A stretch of DNA of 64,000 nucleotides from Eukaryota sp. TZLM1-RC. Taxonomy: Eukaryota > Metamonada: BaSk clade. The notes beneath the pieces are model-generated. The model saw only the letters and a program-made list of their open reading frames with translations. It made no database searches and was not told the origin of the DNA. The translations under genes and the position numbers were made by a program. Each line of letters starts with the position of its first letter. The stretch's first letter is position 1. The stretch covers positions 2,418,001 to 2,482,000 of the forward strand of contig JAUPSS010000003.1 of NCBI GenBank assembly GCA_040285825.1. Direction: 5' to 3'. Below, piece after piece: positions 42,045 to 51,579 of this stretch.

Positions 42045-43910
42045 CTAATAATCTACAATTGAGTATTCACTACCCTTATGATAAGCCCATATACCAAATA
42101 CAGTTCCAGAAGGAATTGGTTTGGTATCACTCCTTCCATTTAAACTAAAAGTAGCTTCATTGTTTTCAATATTGACGTAAAGAATGTCTCCTTGGTTCAT
42201 TTTAGGGAGGGAGAAGTAACCACCACTACCAACCCAACCATCAGTAACATACATAGCACCACTAACGGACTTACCCTTCCTAATATTATCCATTGTCCAA
42301 AACCCAATAAGTTCAGTATCATTCACCTTCCTCCTTTGAATTGCAATTTTGAACTTTTTAGGATTGAAATCTATTGCTGCAAAATTACAATGCTTCCAAC
42401 CATTACAACAATTATTTAAAACCCTTCTATTACCTTCTGAGAACACCATCCCAGAACCACTTTGATTTGTATTAAACCTGACTTTAGGTTCCCTACCCAA
42501 TAAATTTTGACATAGTTGATTAATAATGTCAAATGAACAATTATTAACAATAACCCCTTCCAACCATTCTTCCTTGTTCTTATTAATTGAATTAGAAAGA
42601 TTTAGGTTTAATAATAAATCACCTGAAATTGTAAAAACTTCTGGAATTGAACCAAATTCATAATGATCAATAGCCTTGCCTAATAACCAAGAATTTGAAT
42701 ATTTAATTGCAGAGTTAATTAGAGTTTTGAATTGATTACTATTCAAGGTGCTGAATCGGATTTTCGAAAGTAATGATTGGAATTCATTATCAGAAAATAA
42801 ATTGGGTTGGAGGTTTAAAAGTTGAGCAAAATCATTTGAACTAATGGAGGTAGAATTATTAACAAAATTATTCACCAATTTCTTTTTTAAATCTTGGTCA
42901 ATATTCAAAGGAAGAGTTTCACTTAATTGTTCAATTGAAGGAAGGTATTCTGGGTCGATTTGAACAGTAAAAAGCACTTCTTGAGCTCTTTTCGAAATAT
43001 TCAGCTTAGTGACATCAACTAAATCTTTTCCAAGTAATTCTGATAAAAGATTAATTTGATAAGAATTCAAACTAGTTTCAACATCTTGGAAACAATCATT
43101 TAAAATTCTTTTAAATTCTTGAAGTGAATTAATAGCGTTGGAAATCTGTTTTTCGGCTTGGACTTGGGCATTTCTATCAAACTTGATTGATTCCACTACA
43201 GAAGAACAAGAATCAATCTGTTGAATTTTGGACTGAGACTGCTGAATCAAATCACCAATCAAATCATGAATGAATGATTGAGTTCCTTCAATGGTTTCCT
43301 TTACCACATTTGAGACATTATCTCCAGCTTCAACCAAAGGCAAGGTAGTTGTAGCTAGTGACTCTTGTAACTGATTTGATTGCTGGGAAAGTATCTCCTT
43401 TGCTTTTGCAAATGGTACAAGGCATTCTGGATGGAGAGAATGTCCATCTACCAAACCACAAGAATCACAAAGAGCGACCTTGCATTTGGTGCAGTAATGG
43501 TCAAGCTGCTTACCCTTATGATGAGGGCATTTAGGGAGTGAGACAGAGGATCTTTGGGAGAGGGGCACGATGGTGTGGGACTGAAACAGTTTGAGAGTAT
43601 GTGCTTGATCCGAGCAGTTCTTGCAAAAGGAGAGCTCACAATCAGAGCAAAAGAGGGTGGCAGGAGCTTCACCGCAGCCTTTACAGGGTTCGGAGGGAGG
43701 AGAGTGTTGAAAGAAGCCTTCAATGATATCACGTATGGTTATGTTTATTCGGTGACACATTGGAGGTATCTCTTCACGGCATTGAGGACAGGTAGAGTTG
43801 TTCTTCTTCCAGGGTAAGAGACATCGATCGCGACAGTAGCTGTGCCCACAAGGGAGACTGGTTGGCTGATCCATGACTTGGAGACAAATTCCACATTCCA
43901 GATGAGACAT
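42045..43910 (-). CDS. RING / B-box protein with C-terminal SPRY-like domain (TRIM-type E3 ubiquitin ligase candidate, 621 aa)
   Basis: The start MSHLECGICL was chosen because the RING begins at residue 6; the frame is open 29 codons further upstream (to 43997). C3HC4 RING residues: C6, C9, C21, H23, C26, C29/30, C41, C44. Two B-box-like zinc modules follow: CKGCGEAPATLFCSDCELSFCKNC and CPHHKGKQLDHYCTKCKVALCDSC. A helical/coiled-coil region (KAKEILSQQSNQLQESL onward) and a long helical middle come next. The last ~150 residues are SPRY/B30.2-like (FWTMDNIRKGKSVSGAMYV, GDILYVNIENNEATFSLNG, GIWAYHKGSEYSIVDY). By family this would be an E2-dependent ubiquitin ligase with a SPRY substrate reader. 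No intron is evident. Confidence 0.85.
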   Translation of the reverse strand: MSHLECGICLQVMDQPTSLPCGHSYCRDRCLLPWKKNNSTCPQCREEIPPMCHRINITIRDIIEGFFQHSPPSEPCKGCGEAPATLFCSDCELSFCKNCSDQAHTLKLFQSHTIVPLSQRSSVSLPKCPHHKGKQLDHYCTKCKVALCDSCGLVDGHSLHPECLVPFAKAKEILSQQSNQLQESLATTTLPLVEAGDNVSNVVKETIEGTQSFIHDLIGDLIQQSQSKIQQIDSCSSVVESIKFDRNAQVQAEKQISNAINSLQEFKRILNDCFQDVETSLNSYQINLLSELLGKDLVDVTKLNISKRAQEVLFTVQIDPEYLPSIEQLSETLPLNIDQDLKKKLVNNFVNNSTSISSNDFAQLLNLQPNLFSDNEFQSLLSKIRFSTLNSNQFKTLINSAIKYSNSWLLGKAIDHYEFGSIPEVFTISGDLLLNLNLSNSINKNKEEWLEGVIVNNCSFDIINQLCQNLLGREPKVRFNTNQSGSGMVFSEGNRRVLNNCCNGWKHCNFAAIDFNPKKFKIAIQRRKVNDTELIGFWTMDNIRKGKSVSGAMYVTDGWVGSGGYFSLPKMNQGDILYVNIENNEATFSLNGRSDTKPIPSGTVFGIWAYHKGSEYSIVDY

Positions 43911-44841
43911 TGGATACGTGTAAGGCGAAAAAATGATTCCAGAATATTTGAATCGACTCATTAAGGACTTCACTAGTGAAACCTTGCTTTTGCACAAACA
44001 GTTTATAAAAGGTAACTACTAGTACCAACTATTCTCATTCTTAAATCTAAATCCAGCGCCACTGAAATCAACGGCAGAAATCCTCAATGAGAAGATATCT
44101 GAAGTCAGTCGAAGCAGGGAATTTCTGTCAAATATTGAAATAATAATTGAAAAAGTTTACTCAGTAAGTCACTGCAGGCATATGTTCAATGGCACTGATG
44201 GTGATGAAGTTTTCATAGTACAGTAAGTGATTTGTTATGACAACGTGTTTGTTTATAGAACTTTAGTTTTCAAGACCATTCGGACCAGAGTTGGACCGGA
44301 AAAGTAGAGTTTCTTCCATTTTTTTTCATTATGACTGGATATTTTGATGTTTATGTCTTCAGCAGGAAATGAACAACCTCAAAACTGTTGAAAGTTCAGT
44401 GTATTTGATTGATTATTGATAGGAAAAGTGTTTTTCTATTATTAGATTATTAATAGATTTTTTATTAGTATTATATATTACATTTTCAATTATCAATTAT
44501 TCTATTTCTATTATCATTTTGGATACATTATTTCTTCAGTATTGAAATCTGAAAAGTCCGACCAGATGTATGGTCTAACCATCCGTCCAACCATTCATTA
44601 CAATGTTTAGTGAACCATTTCAAACCTCCTTATTCAAAATCACGGTGACCAACCACCCATCTGGTTGATCAGACGTATTGTCTTAGTTCGGCCGATCTAG
44701 TTGATTTAATCCAATATTGACTGAAGTTATTTTTTAAAACCAATATCTGGAGACAACGCTTTTTTATTTTATTTTATTCTTATTTAAAAATTTCAGTTTC
44801 ATCTTGTGTTGAAACTGGCGACAGCACAATAGTGTGTGGTA
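43911..44841. other. Intergenic region
   Basis: Divergent spacer between the RING/B-box and WD40 genes. It is AT-rich, with a weak inverted pair (GACCAGATG near 44561 and CATCTGGTTGATC near 44658) that could be the remains of a small transposon. No ORF is supported. Confidence 0.45.
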
Positions 44842-47423
44842 ATGAAAGGCCTCAGTATCTGTGTAGTAGATAGTTTTGGTAATTATTCCACACGAAAATT
44901 GATCGTGTATTTATGGAAATTTCCCATGAACATCCAATGCTTTGAATGTAACTCTAGAAAGTCTCTTGTTGCCATAAACGACTCTTATCTTGCTTTGAGC
45001 TATGGTCACTCCATCATCATACACTCACATGTCTCAGACGATACCTTCACCATTGACCTCGCCTCTCCGGCTCTACAGATTGTCTTTTCTTCGCCAAATA
45101 CTCTCTTTACTCTTACTTCCACACATGTCCTTTCCCACACCATCTCCTCCTCTGAAATAACCCCCAACCACTCTATCCTACTGTCCACTATCTTTGCTGC
45201 CCTCCATCCCACCCCCAACCCTTTCTCTTTCAACATCTTCCCTTCACATCCTTCACTACTCTTCCTTTACTCAGACTCTACCATTATCATTATAGATCTC
45301 ATTCACCCTGTACGTATTGCCTCTATTCTCGACTCTCAAACTAATTCGTTTATTACTTCATCTAATCTAATTTTGGATCAAAATCTTTTAATTACTTCTC
45401 ATTCTGACGAGTCTATTTTGATTTGGGACATTTCAAAACCCTGTTTGTTATTTAATTATTTGTTTCCAAAGCCAATTATTTCAGTTAGTTTTGGTTGTAA
45501 TGACAGGTTTTTTGTTTTGACAAATGAAGGAAAAATTCGAATTTTTGAAATTTTAGCTGACAGAGTAGAGCTCACATCAACTGTAGATCTGAATATTTTG
45601 GCAATGGATCATGAAAAGCTCACCGACAAGTTGTCACCCTCAGTTGACATCCCTGTAGCTCTTGCAAAACCTTGGAAAGCTGCTACCACAATAGCTCAAA
45701 ATGATCACGCGATAGATCAAAATGATGACGTGTCATTTGGGAAAATAGAAGACTCTGTTCTCGATTTTCTTTGTATTAATAATTTTATTCCAAATCATTT
45801 TATCGTAATTTATTCCAATTATTTTTATTTATTAAATATTTTGTCAATGTCTATTGTTGATAAAGTAGAATTTCCGTCACAAGTCGTCCCCATTTCTTTT
45901 TTCAAATGTTATTTAAAAGAAAATTATTTAATTATAGCGTCTATTTCAATGACAAAAAGAGATTTGATTGATTTGTTCAAGGTTGATCTTGACATCTGTC
46001 AGTCAAAAATTTCAAATACATCAGCGCGTGTCACGAAATTTTCACCAAATGAATTGAGCTCAACTACATCATTACTTTCGATTACCCCACCACCCTTAAA
46101 ACAAATATCTCAACCTCCACGACCTATGCCACGTCATCGCCTCATAAATGCAGTTCAAAATGCTGGAAGAGTGAGCTCTTCGCGTCGAAATGAGAAGAGC
46201 TCACAGCCTCAAAATTTCCCAGTTGCCTTGAGAACAGGGAAAGTTAAAAGCAGCGGTTATGCTCAGCCTATCACCAAAAATAAGGTCAAAAATAAGGTCA
46301 AAAATAAGGTCAAAAATGTCGAGTCTTTCAAGGACCGGATTACCTATTCAGATGTAGATCATGGAGAATTTATTTTTTTGTATAATTTACCAGATTCCAG
46401 TAGTTATTTAAGAATTTTACCCTTTTCTGGAAATTCAAACTTGATTTCGTTATTATCTGATGGTTCAATCAATTTTAATTGTTTGAGAAAAAAGGAAAGT
46501 AATTGCCAATCATTTGTAGTTAATCAATCAATTTTGACTGACATGACGACACGTGTTGATCCTCAGAGTCCTGATTTGTCTTGTTTCAACTCTGAAATTT
46601 TAGGTTCCTGTTTAAACGGAAAATTTCATTTATTTGAACTGGACCAAAATTCCACGTCATCAGTCAAGAATTCTATGAAAATTTCTTCTCCATCTGTCAA
46701 ATTTTCCATGAGCTCGTTTATTAGCTCAAACGTTGTTGCTTTGGGCTCAACCAATATTTTAAATTTTTATTCTTTTTCTTTGGGATCTTGGGTTTCTGAC
46801 TTAAATAAGTTGGTTAACAGAAGCAATTCGCGAAATATTCATGAAACCAAATTTTCTTCAAATATTTCAGCTATTGCCACGTGGCCACGCCTCCAATCAA
46901 ATATGATGGTCATAGCAAACACTAATAAAGAACTAACTCTTTTTGATCTTCACACCTGTCAACACGTGTCAACGATCCCTTCTTGTCACTCACGAAATGT
47001 TTGCTCTATTTCCATCAATGACGGATATGGGAACTCTTGCCAACCAAATATCTTTGCAACCTCTGCCCCTGATTCATCCATCCGGTTATTCGACATTCGA
47101 ACCAATCAATGTAACCTTTTCCTCAATGCTCATCGTGCTAAAACTGGCTCTCCTCAAGTTAGCCTTGATCCTCTACATAGATTCATTTGCGTGGGGGGTG
47201 ATGATGCAGCTTGTGTTTATGATGTAAGAAATGGAAAAAAGGTTTTGAATCTACGAGCTAATAGACAACCAACTGTATTGACCAGTGCTTGTTGTTTTGG
47301 ACTTGGTGGTTCTTTGGTGTGTTCCGGTTCAGATAGTTTAAATGTATTTGGATTTAAGTAAGTTTTTGGGTTTATTTGGTATATTCTTTTAGGAATTTCT
47401 TTCATTCGAAAATTCTTTCTTAA
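44842..47423 (+). CDS. WD40-repeat protein, WDR27-like, with probable 35-nt terminal intron
   Basis: Proposed exons are 44842-47357 and 47393-47423 (848 residues); without splicing the frame stops at 47361. Alternative starts: GTG at 44836 and ATG at 44926, the latter just before the first WD-like strand. WD-type blades are visible at both ends (LLITSHSDESILIWDISKP near residue 190; IRLFDIRTNQC, FICVGGDDAACVYDVRNGK, LVCSGSDSLNVFGFK at the C-terminus). The C-terminal order matches WDR27 (a WD-only protein of unclear role). The middle is Ser/Pro/Lys-rich and contains four KNKV-type repeats (46276-46318). A strong donor GTAAGT follows codon AA- of the last lysine. Confidence 0.72.
46276..46318 (+). 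repeat. 12-bp coding tandem repeat (KNKV)
   Basis: AAGGTCAAAAAT-type unit repeated about 3.5 times within the WD40 gene. Confidence 0.9.
47358..47392 (+). other. Putative 35-nt intron at the 3' end of the WD40 gene
   Basis: GTAAGT...TTTTAG. Splicing replaces a stop with ten more codons (NFFHSKILS then TAA). The length class fits the other introns; support is from splice signals only. Confidence 0.5.
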
Positions 47424-47629
47424 CTTTTTCTCATCAATTTATTTCTGTTGTCAATTTAAGCAAGAAATTTTCATCTTTGAAATTTTCATCTTTGACTGTT
47501 GGTCAGTTAAGATAAGATAAGTCTAACTTCTTTTTAACTATTTTTTGATTTTTACGTGATTCAATTATATCAAGAATAGACCGGGAATTTTTGCCCAAAA
47601 TGAATAAAAACTACATATGTTACTTATGC

Positions 47630-48180
47630 GTATTATCTCGTGTTACATAGGTACATTATCTCGTGTTACATAGGTACATTATCACGTGTTACTCGTTTTG
47701 TCCAGCTAGATTTCATTAAGTAGATTTCATTATCACGTGTTACTCCTTTTGTCCAACTAGATTTCATTAAGTAGATTTCATTATCACGTTTTGTCCAACT
47801 AGGTTTCATTAAGTAGATTTCATTATCACGTGTTACCTAGCTAGATTTCAATTAACTAGATTTCAATAAAGTAGGTTTCAATTAACTAGATTTCTATAAA
47901 GTAGGTTTCAACGTTTCCCAAAAATGAGAAAAGTAGGTTTCAATGAATTTCAAAATTAAAAAGTAGGTTCCAATGAATTTCAAATTTAAGAAGTAGGTTT
48001 CAATGAACTTCAGATGAATTAACAGATTTTAATTTTGACTTTATGATAATAGTTAGTTAGATTTCAATGAACTTCGACTGAATTAACAGATTTTAATTTT
48101 GACTTTATGATAATAGTTAGTTAGATTTCAATTAACAGATTTCAATGAATTTCATCAAATGTAATTAATTTAGTTTTAAT
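47630..48180. repeat. Composite tandem-repeat array flanking a polymerase-B element
   Basis: Successive, partly nested units: a ~23-bp unit with CATTATCTCGTGTTACATAGG (47630-47690); a ~55-bp unit with TTTTGTCCAACTAGATTTCATTAAG (47690-47840), three times; a GTAGGTTTCAATGAATTTC unit (47860-48010), about five times; and a ~67-bp unit ending TTATGATAATAGTTAGTTAG (48020-48130), twice. All units share TAGATTTCA/TAGGTTTCA cores. It ends directly before the first gene of the element, so it may be the element's terminal or subterminal region. Confidence 0.8.
48156..48173 (+). promoter_or_regulatory. Shared upstream motif of the element's genes, copy 1
   Basis: CAAATGTAATTAATTTAG ends 9 nt before the ATG at 48183. 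A 16-of-18 match (CAAATGTAATAAAATTAG) lies at the same distance before the ATG at 48885. Identical spacing in non-homologous genes suggests a promoter or leader element specific to this mobile unit. Confidence 0.55.
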
Positions 48181-48182
48181 AA

Positions 48183-48787
48183 ATGAGTTTTACTAAAATC
48201 ACTGTCAAAGCGATTAGAAAAAAGATTGGTCTTAGTAGACAATGTACTATGCAGAATTTTTTCGAAAACAATCCAGAAGGAACCTATCAAATAGAAGGAT
48301 TAGAATTTATTCGAATTAAAAAGGGGAATAAAGTAAATTATTTATATCGAACTATTACGGATGAACCTCAAGATTATCCACAGGAAGTTGAAGTTGAAAT
48401 TGATTATCAACAAGAACTAAAAGAATATGATGAAGAAAATATTAGACTGCATAAAGAAAATGAGAGTTTGAGAGAAGACTTAAAGAAAAGTCTAGCATTA
48501 AAACCAAAGACTGTTGAAGTTGAAAAGATAGTTGAAAAAGAAGTTCCAGTCGAAGACGAAAAGATAGTTGAAAAAGAAGTTGAAGTCGAAAAGATAGTTG
48601 AAGTTCCAGTCGAAAAGATAGTTGAAGTTGAAAAGATAGTTTATATAAATCGTTCAGATTTTTCATATCAACCACTTATTTTTGAAGAAGATTAGAAGAA
48701 GATTATGATGTACATTATGGTTCAGATAGAACTTACCGAGAAAAAGAAACTGTGATAGAAGATTTCGGTGATTTTATTAGATTTTAA
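48183..48787 (+). pseudogene. Element gene 1: coiled-coil protein with VEKIV repeats, truncated by an 11-bp duplication
   Basis: The frame opens at 48183 and stops at 48693-48695 (170 residues). The N-terminal ~65 residues are a small basic domain (VKAIRKKIGLSRQCTMQNFF, YQIEGLEFIRIKKGNKVNYLYR). A coiled coil follows (ENIRLHKENESLREDLKK), then a degenerate VEKIVEKEVEVEKIV heptad-like repeat. GAAGAAGATTA is duplicated at 48684-48694 and 48695-48705; without one copy the frame would run on to TAA at 48785-48787, adding about 30 acidic residues. The function is unknown; a DNA-binding or structural role is only a guess. Confidence 0.65.
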
Positions 48788-48793
48788 AGTATT

Positions 48794-48875
48794 AAAGGTA
48801 GAATTCAACATCAGTTTGACCAAATGTAATAAAGGTAGAATTCATCATCAATTTGACCAAATGTAATAAAATTAG
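48794..48875 (+). repeat. 37-bp direct repeat upstream of element gene 2, containing the shared motif
   Basis: AAAGGTAGAATTCA... at 48794 and 48831, each ending in GACCAAATGTAATA. The second leads into the full motif CAAATGTAATAAAATTAG (48858-48875), 9 nt before the ATG at 48885. Confidence 0.85.
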
Positions 48876-48884
48876 GTATTAAAA

Positions 48885-49325
48885 ATGCCTTATCAATCAG
48901 GAATATTTGAACAGAAAAACTTTATCATTGCTAATGTCAATTATCTTGGAACGAGAATTAAAGCATCAGACATTGTGAAACAATATGGTCAATCAGCCTA
49001 TAATAAGATTAACAAAAATTTTGAAAATATTTATTCTTTAGGAACGATTTATCGTTTCGGTTCCTCAATCTTTACTGCCATTCCATCAGGAGTGAAAACA
49101 AGAGAGAAAATTTATTATGTTTTAGAGGAAGGTGAAGAGATTGATAGTGAGGAAGCTACTTATGCTGAACGATATGAATTTATTAAAGAACAAATGGAAA
49201 AGACAATTGAATTTCTTCATTTCTTGAAAAAGGTGTCAAAAGAAAAAGAGATTGACTTAATTGATGGACATTTGAATGAATTTAAAAGAACTATTAGAAA
49301 TATTCCAAAGCTTCCCAAAAAATGA
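48885..49325 (+). CDS. Element gene 2: hypothetical protein (146 aa)
   Basis: Not recognised. An N-terminal beta-rich half (FIIANVNYLGTRIKASDIVKQYG, YSLGTIYRFGSSIFTAIPSG) is followed by an acidic linker (EEGEEIDSEEATYAER) and two helices ending in a basic tail (RTIRNIPKLPKK). The first half could be a small winged-helix or KilA-N-like DNA-binding domain (IVKQYGQSAYNKINK), but no diagnostic motif is present. It is convergent with the polymerase gene, 104 bp from its stop. Confidence 0.6.
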   Translation: MPYQSGIFEQKNFIIANVNYLGTRIKASDIVKQYGQSAYNKINKNFENIYSLGTIYRFGSSIFTAIPSGVKTREKIYYVLEEGEEIDSEEATYAERYEFIKEQMEKTIEFLHFLKKVSKEKEIDLIDGHLNEFKRTIRNIPKLPKK

Positions 49326-49429
49326 AATTTTTCATCAAAAATGATTTCTCCAAAAATGAATTTTTTTCTCCAAAGAATGAAATTTTCAACAAAAAATAAT
49401 TTTTATTCATTATTTATTTTTTTAATTTT

Positions 49430-50860
49430 TCAAATTTTTACTTTTCTAATGATATGTTTGTTGGTAGATACTTCATATTTTTCATATTTAAAATTACCAG
49501 ATAAATCAAATTCAATCTCTTTTCCATCATAAAGCGAATTCCATAATTGATAAAATCCTAATTTGTTAATTTTTATTTCTCTAGCTTTTTCAGATATTCC
49601 TTTCAACCGTTGATGTTGTTCTTCATTTTCATCTTCAATCACATAATAACCATTAATAGTTTCAATGTTGGGAAGTCCCTCCTCATCTTTTCCTAATGAT
49701 TTCATTCCGACTAGAACATCAGTGTAAATTTTCTTTCCTAAAATAATTGATGTGATGGCTCCAGCCTCACCTTTTCCACTATATTTGAAATCAGTATGAA
49801 ACTGTCCCATTTCTTTTCCAACTAATTTTCTTTTATAAGTTTCTTGATATTTTTTAGTTAGTTGTGAAAACTTAATATGCATACTATCAGTGTCAAGATA
49901 AGTAGGATAAATTCCTAAATCATCAGCCAAGCAAATGACTTCATTCATTATTCTTTTAGACATTGATAAGATATGAACTCCACAATGAGCAGAATTTTGA
50001 TGAGAGAAAGTACCATCTCTTATTTTGAATAATGTTCTTGGAATTTTTTCTCCTTTATCATCTTTTAAATCTGATGACATTTCTTGCCAACTAACAATCC
50101 TTCCATAATTTTCAGTTAAGAATTCATCAAAATCTCCATCAAAAATGAGATTATGTTTATCATTTGGTTTTAGAATAGTCTTTCCATAAGCAGCATTCAT
50201 CAATAATTTATAGACTTGTTCAAGAGGATTTTCATCTTTCTTCTTTTCCTTTCTAGTCTCAAACATCTTATTAACAATTTCACAAACTTTATCATTATAT
50301 CCATTCCAGTAAACACCTCTAATGAATTCAAATTCAATTTCGTGATACTTAATGAAATCTTCAAGAGCAATTTTATCAACAGTCACTGTGATTGAGTTTT
50401 CTAATTCAGAAGAACCAACCCACTCTCTATTTACATTATTTTTCTTAACAGCAATTAAAGGATGAGCTCTAGTCTTGTTAATTTTAGTAATCTTAATCTC
50501 AGCAATAAAGTATAAATGACCTTTAAGAATATCATTCAATTCATCTTTAGAATTAATGAAACTAGCCAAACCTGTTGGATAACCATTCACTCTAACAATA
50601 GCAGAGGGATATAAAGAAACTGCATCAAAATCACTAATGAAATCATTGATAATTTTTTTGTTATCGATATCTTTTTTTGTTGCTTGGAAATAATGTTTCT
50701 CATTTAGAAGAGATAATACTCTTCCACCTACAATAGCTTGAGAATAAAACTCTCTTAAAGAACCGTGAACTTTAGAAACCTTATCAAAAGCTCCAAACTT
50801 ATCCATAATTCTATGAGATAAAGATGAAATAGTTAATGAATTCCATATTTCTATTTCCAT
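49430..50860 (-). CDS. DNA polymerase family B, protein-primed type, palm/thumb part (476 aa)
   Basis: Palm motifs are complete: motif A (FDAVSLYPSAI), motif B (KLLMNAAYGKT) and motif C (YLDTDSMHIKF), with the KxxG-like GKEMGQFHTDF segment and a thumb ending KHIIRKVKI. The insertion between motifs A and B (ETRKEKKKDENP region) and the short overall length are typical of protein-primed enzymes of Polintons, adenoviruses and linear plasmids. The ATG at 50858-50860 overlaps the end of the exonuclease frame by 10 nt, so the polymerase is in two frames. Because the palm is intact, the catalytic part could still be functional if expressed. Confidence 0.85.
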   Translation of the reverse strand: MEIEIWNSLTISSLSHRIMDKFGAFDKVSKVHGSLREFYSQAIVGGRVLSLLNEKHYFQATKKDIDNKKIINDFISDFDAVSLYPSAIVRVNGYPTGLASFINSKDELNDILKGHLYFIAEIKITKINKTRAHPLIAVKKNNVNREWVGSSELENSITVTVDKIALEDFIKYHEIEFEFIRGVYWNGYNDKVCEIVNKMFETRKEKKKDENPLEQVYKLLMNAAYGKTILKPNDKHNLIFDGDFDEFLTENYGRIVSWQEMSSDLKDDKGEKIPRTLFKIRDGTFSHQNSAHCGVHILSMSKRIMNEVICLADDLGIYPTYLDTDSMHIKFSQLTKKYQETYKRKLVGKEMGQFHTDFKYSGKGEAGAITSIILGKKIYTDVLVGMKSLGKDEEGLPNIETINGYYVIEDENEEQHQRLKGISEKAREIKINKLGFYQLWNSLYDGKEIEFDLSGNFKYEKYEVSTNKHIIRKVKI

Positions 50861-51453
50861 TTTCTATTATTTAAAATTTCGTTATTGAATATGTTAAGTC
50901 CATCTTCTAAAACAGTAACATCTCTATTATTATAATAACGACAATAATCCTTTGCATTGAAAGTTCTACCGAAATTATAGTTTTGAATAAATTCTCTTCT
51001 TTTATTTTCAGGAACAAAATTAGCTACATAATTCAAATCGTTTGAAATCGTTTCATCTTGAAATAATAGATTATAATATTCATAAGGGTAAATTTCTTTT
51101 GCTTCTTTTAATCCAAACATTTTAGGAAACTTTCGAAGAGGTTCTGGTATCATTTTATAACTGTCGCTAAATTCAATTCTTCTTCCTCTATTTACTCCAC
51201 GAATGGAATAAACTTGACCATCTTTTTCAACTAATTCGACATATTTTAAATGGTTCAGTAAGAAGCTAATATCATATTTAAGATTATGGAAATAAACCAC
51301 TAATTTGGTTTTATGTTTCGGAAGTAATGATAATTTCTTTAAGAAGACATCAACACACTGTCTTCCAAAATACAAAGAAATACAAGAAATACACTTGTCT
51401 GCTGTACATAATAAACTATGTTTTATTTTTTCAAAGTTGTCTTTGGGATGCAT
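50851..51453 (-). pseudogene. DNA polymerase family B, 3'-5' exonuclease part in a separate frame (200 aa)
   Basis: ExoII is present (VVYFHNLKYDISFLLNHL) and ExoIII (YCRYYNNRDVTVLEDG). The ExoI Asp-x-Glu motif is not found, although the frame stays open for about 40 codons upstream of the first ATG (to a stop near 51579). The N-terminus is therefore truncated or diverged. It ends at TAG within the ATG-overlap with the palm frame. Moving to the palm frame needs a -1 shift at or near AGAAAATGG, so this is either decay, a programmed shift or reinitiation. Confidence 0.75.
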
Positions 51454-51579
51454 AAAACAATGACTCTTTTTCCAACAATCACTGCTGTTAATAGGCTCTA
51501 GTCTAATCTTCTGAACTAAATCGTCACAGTTTCGAAATATTATCGCAACTTTATTTGATATATTATTGATTTATAAAAC

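Noticed and set aside
47630-48180. Repeat array as a possible CRISPR
   Set aside because: Units vary in length, are nested and have no constant repeat separated by unique spacers; the genome is eukaryotic.
48442-48675. Minus-strand Leu/Gln/Phe-rich ORF opposite element gene 1
   Set aside because: It is the antisense shadow of the VEKIV repeat and has repeat-driven composition only.
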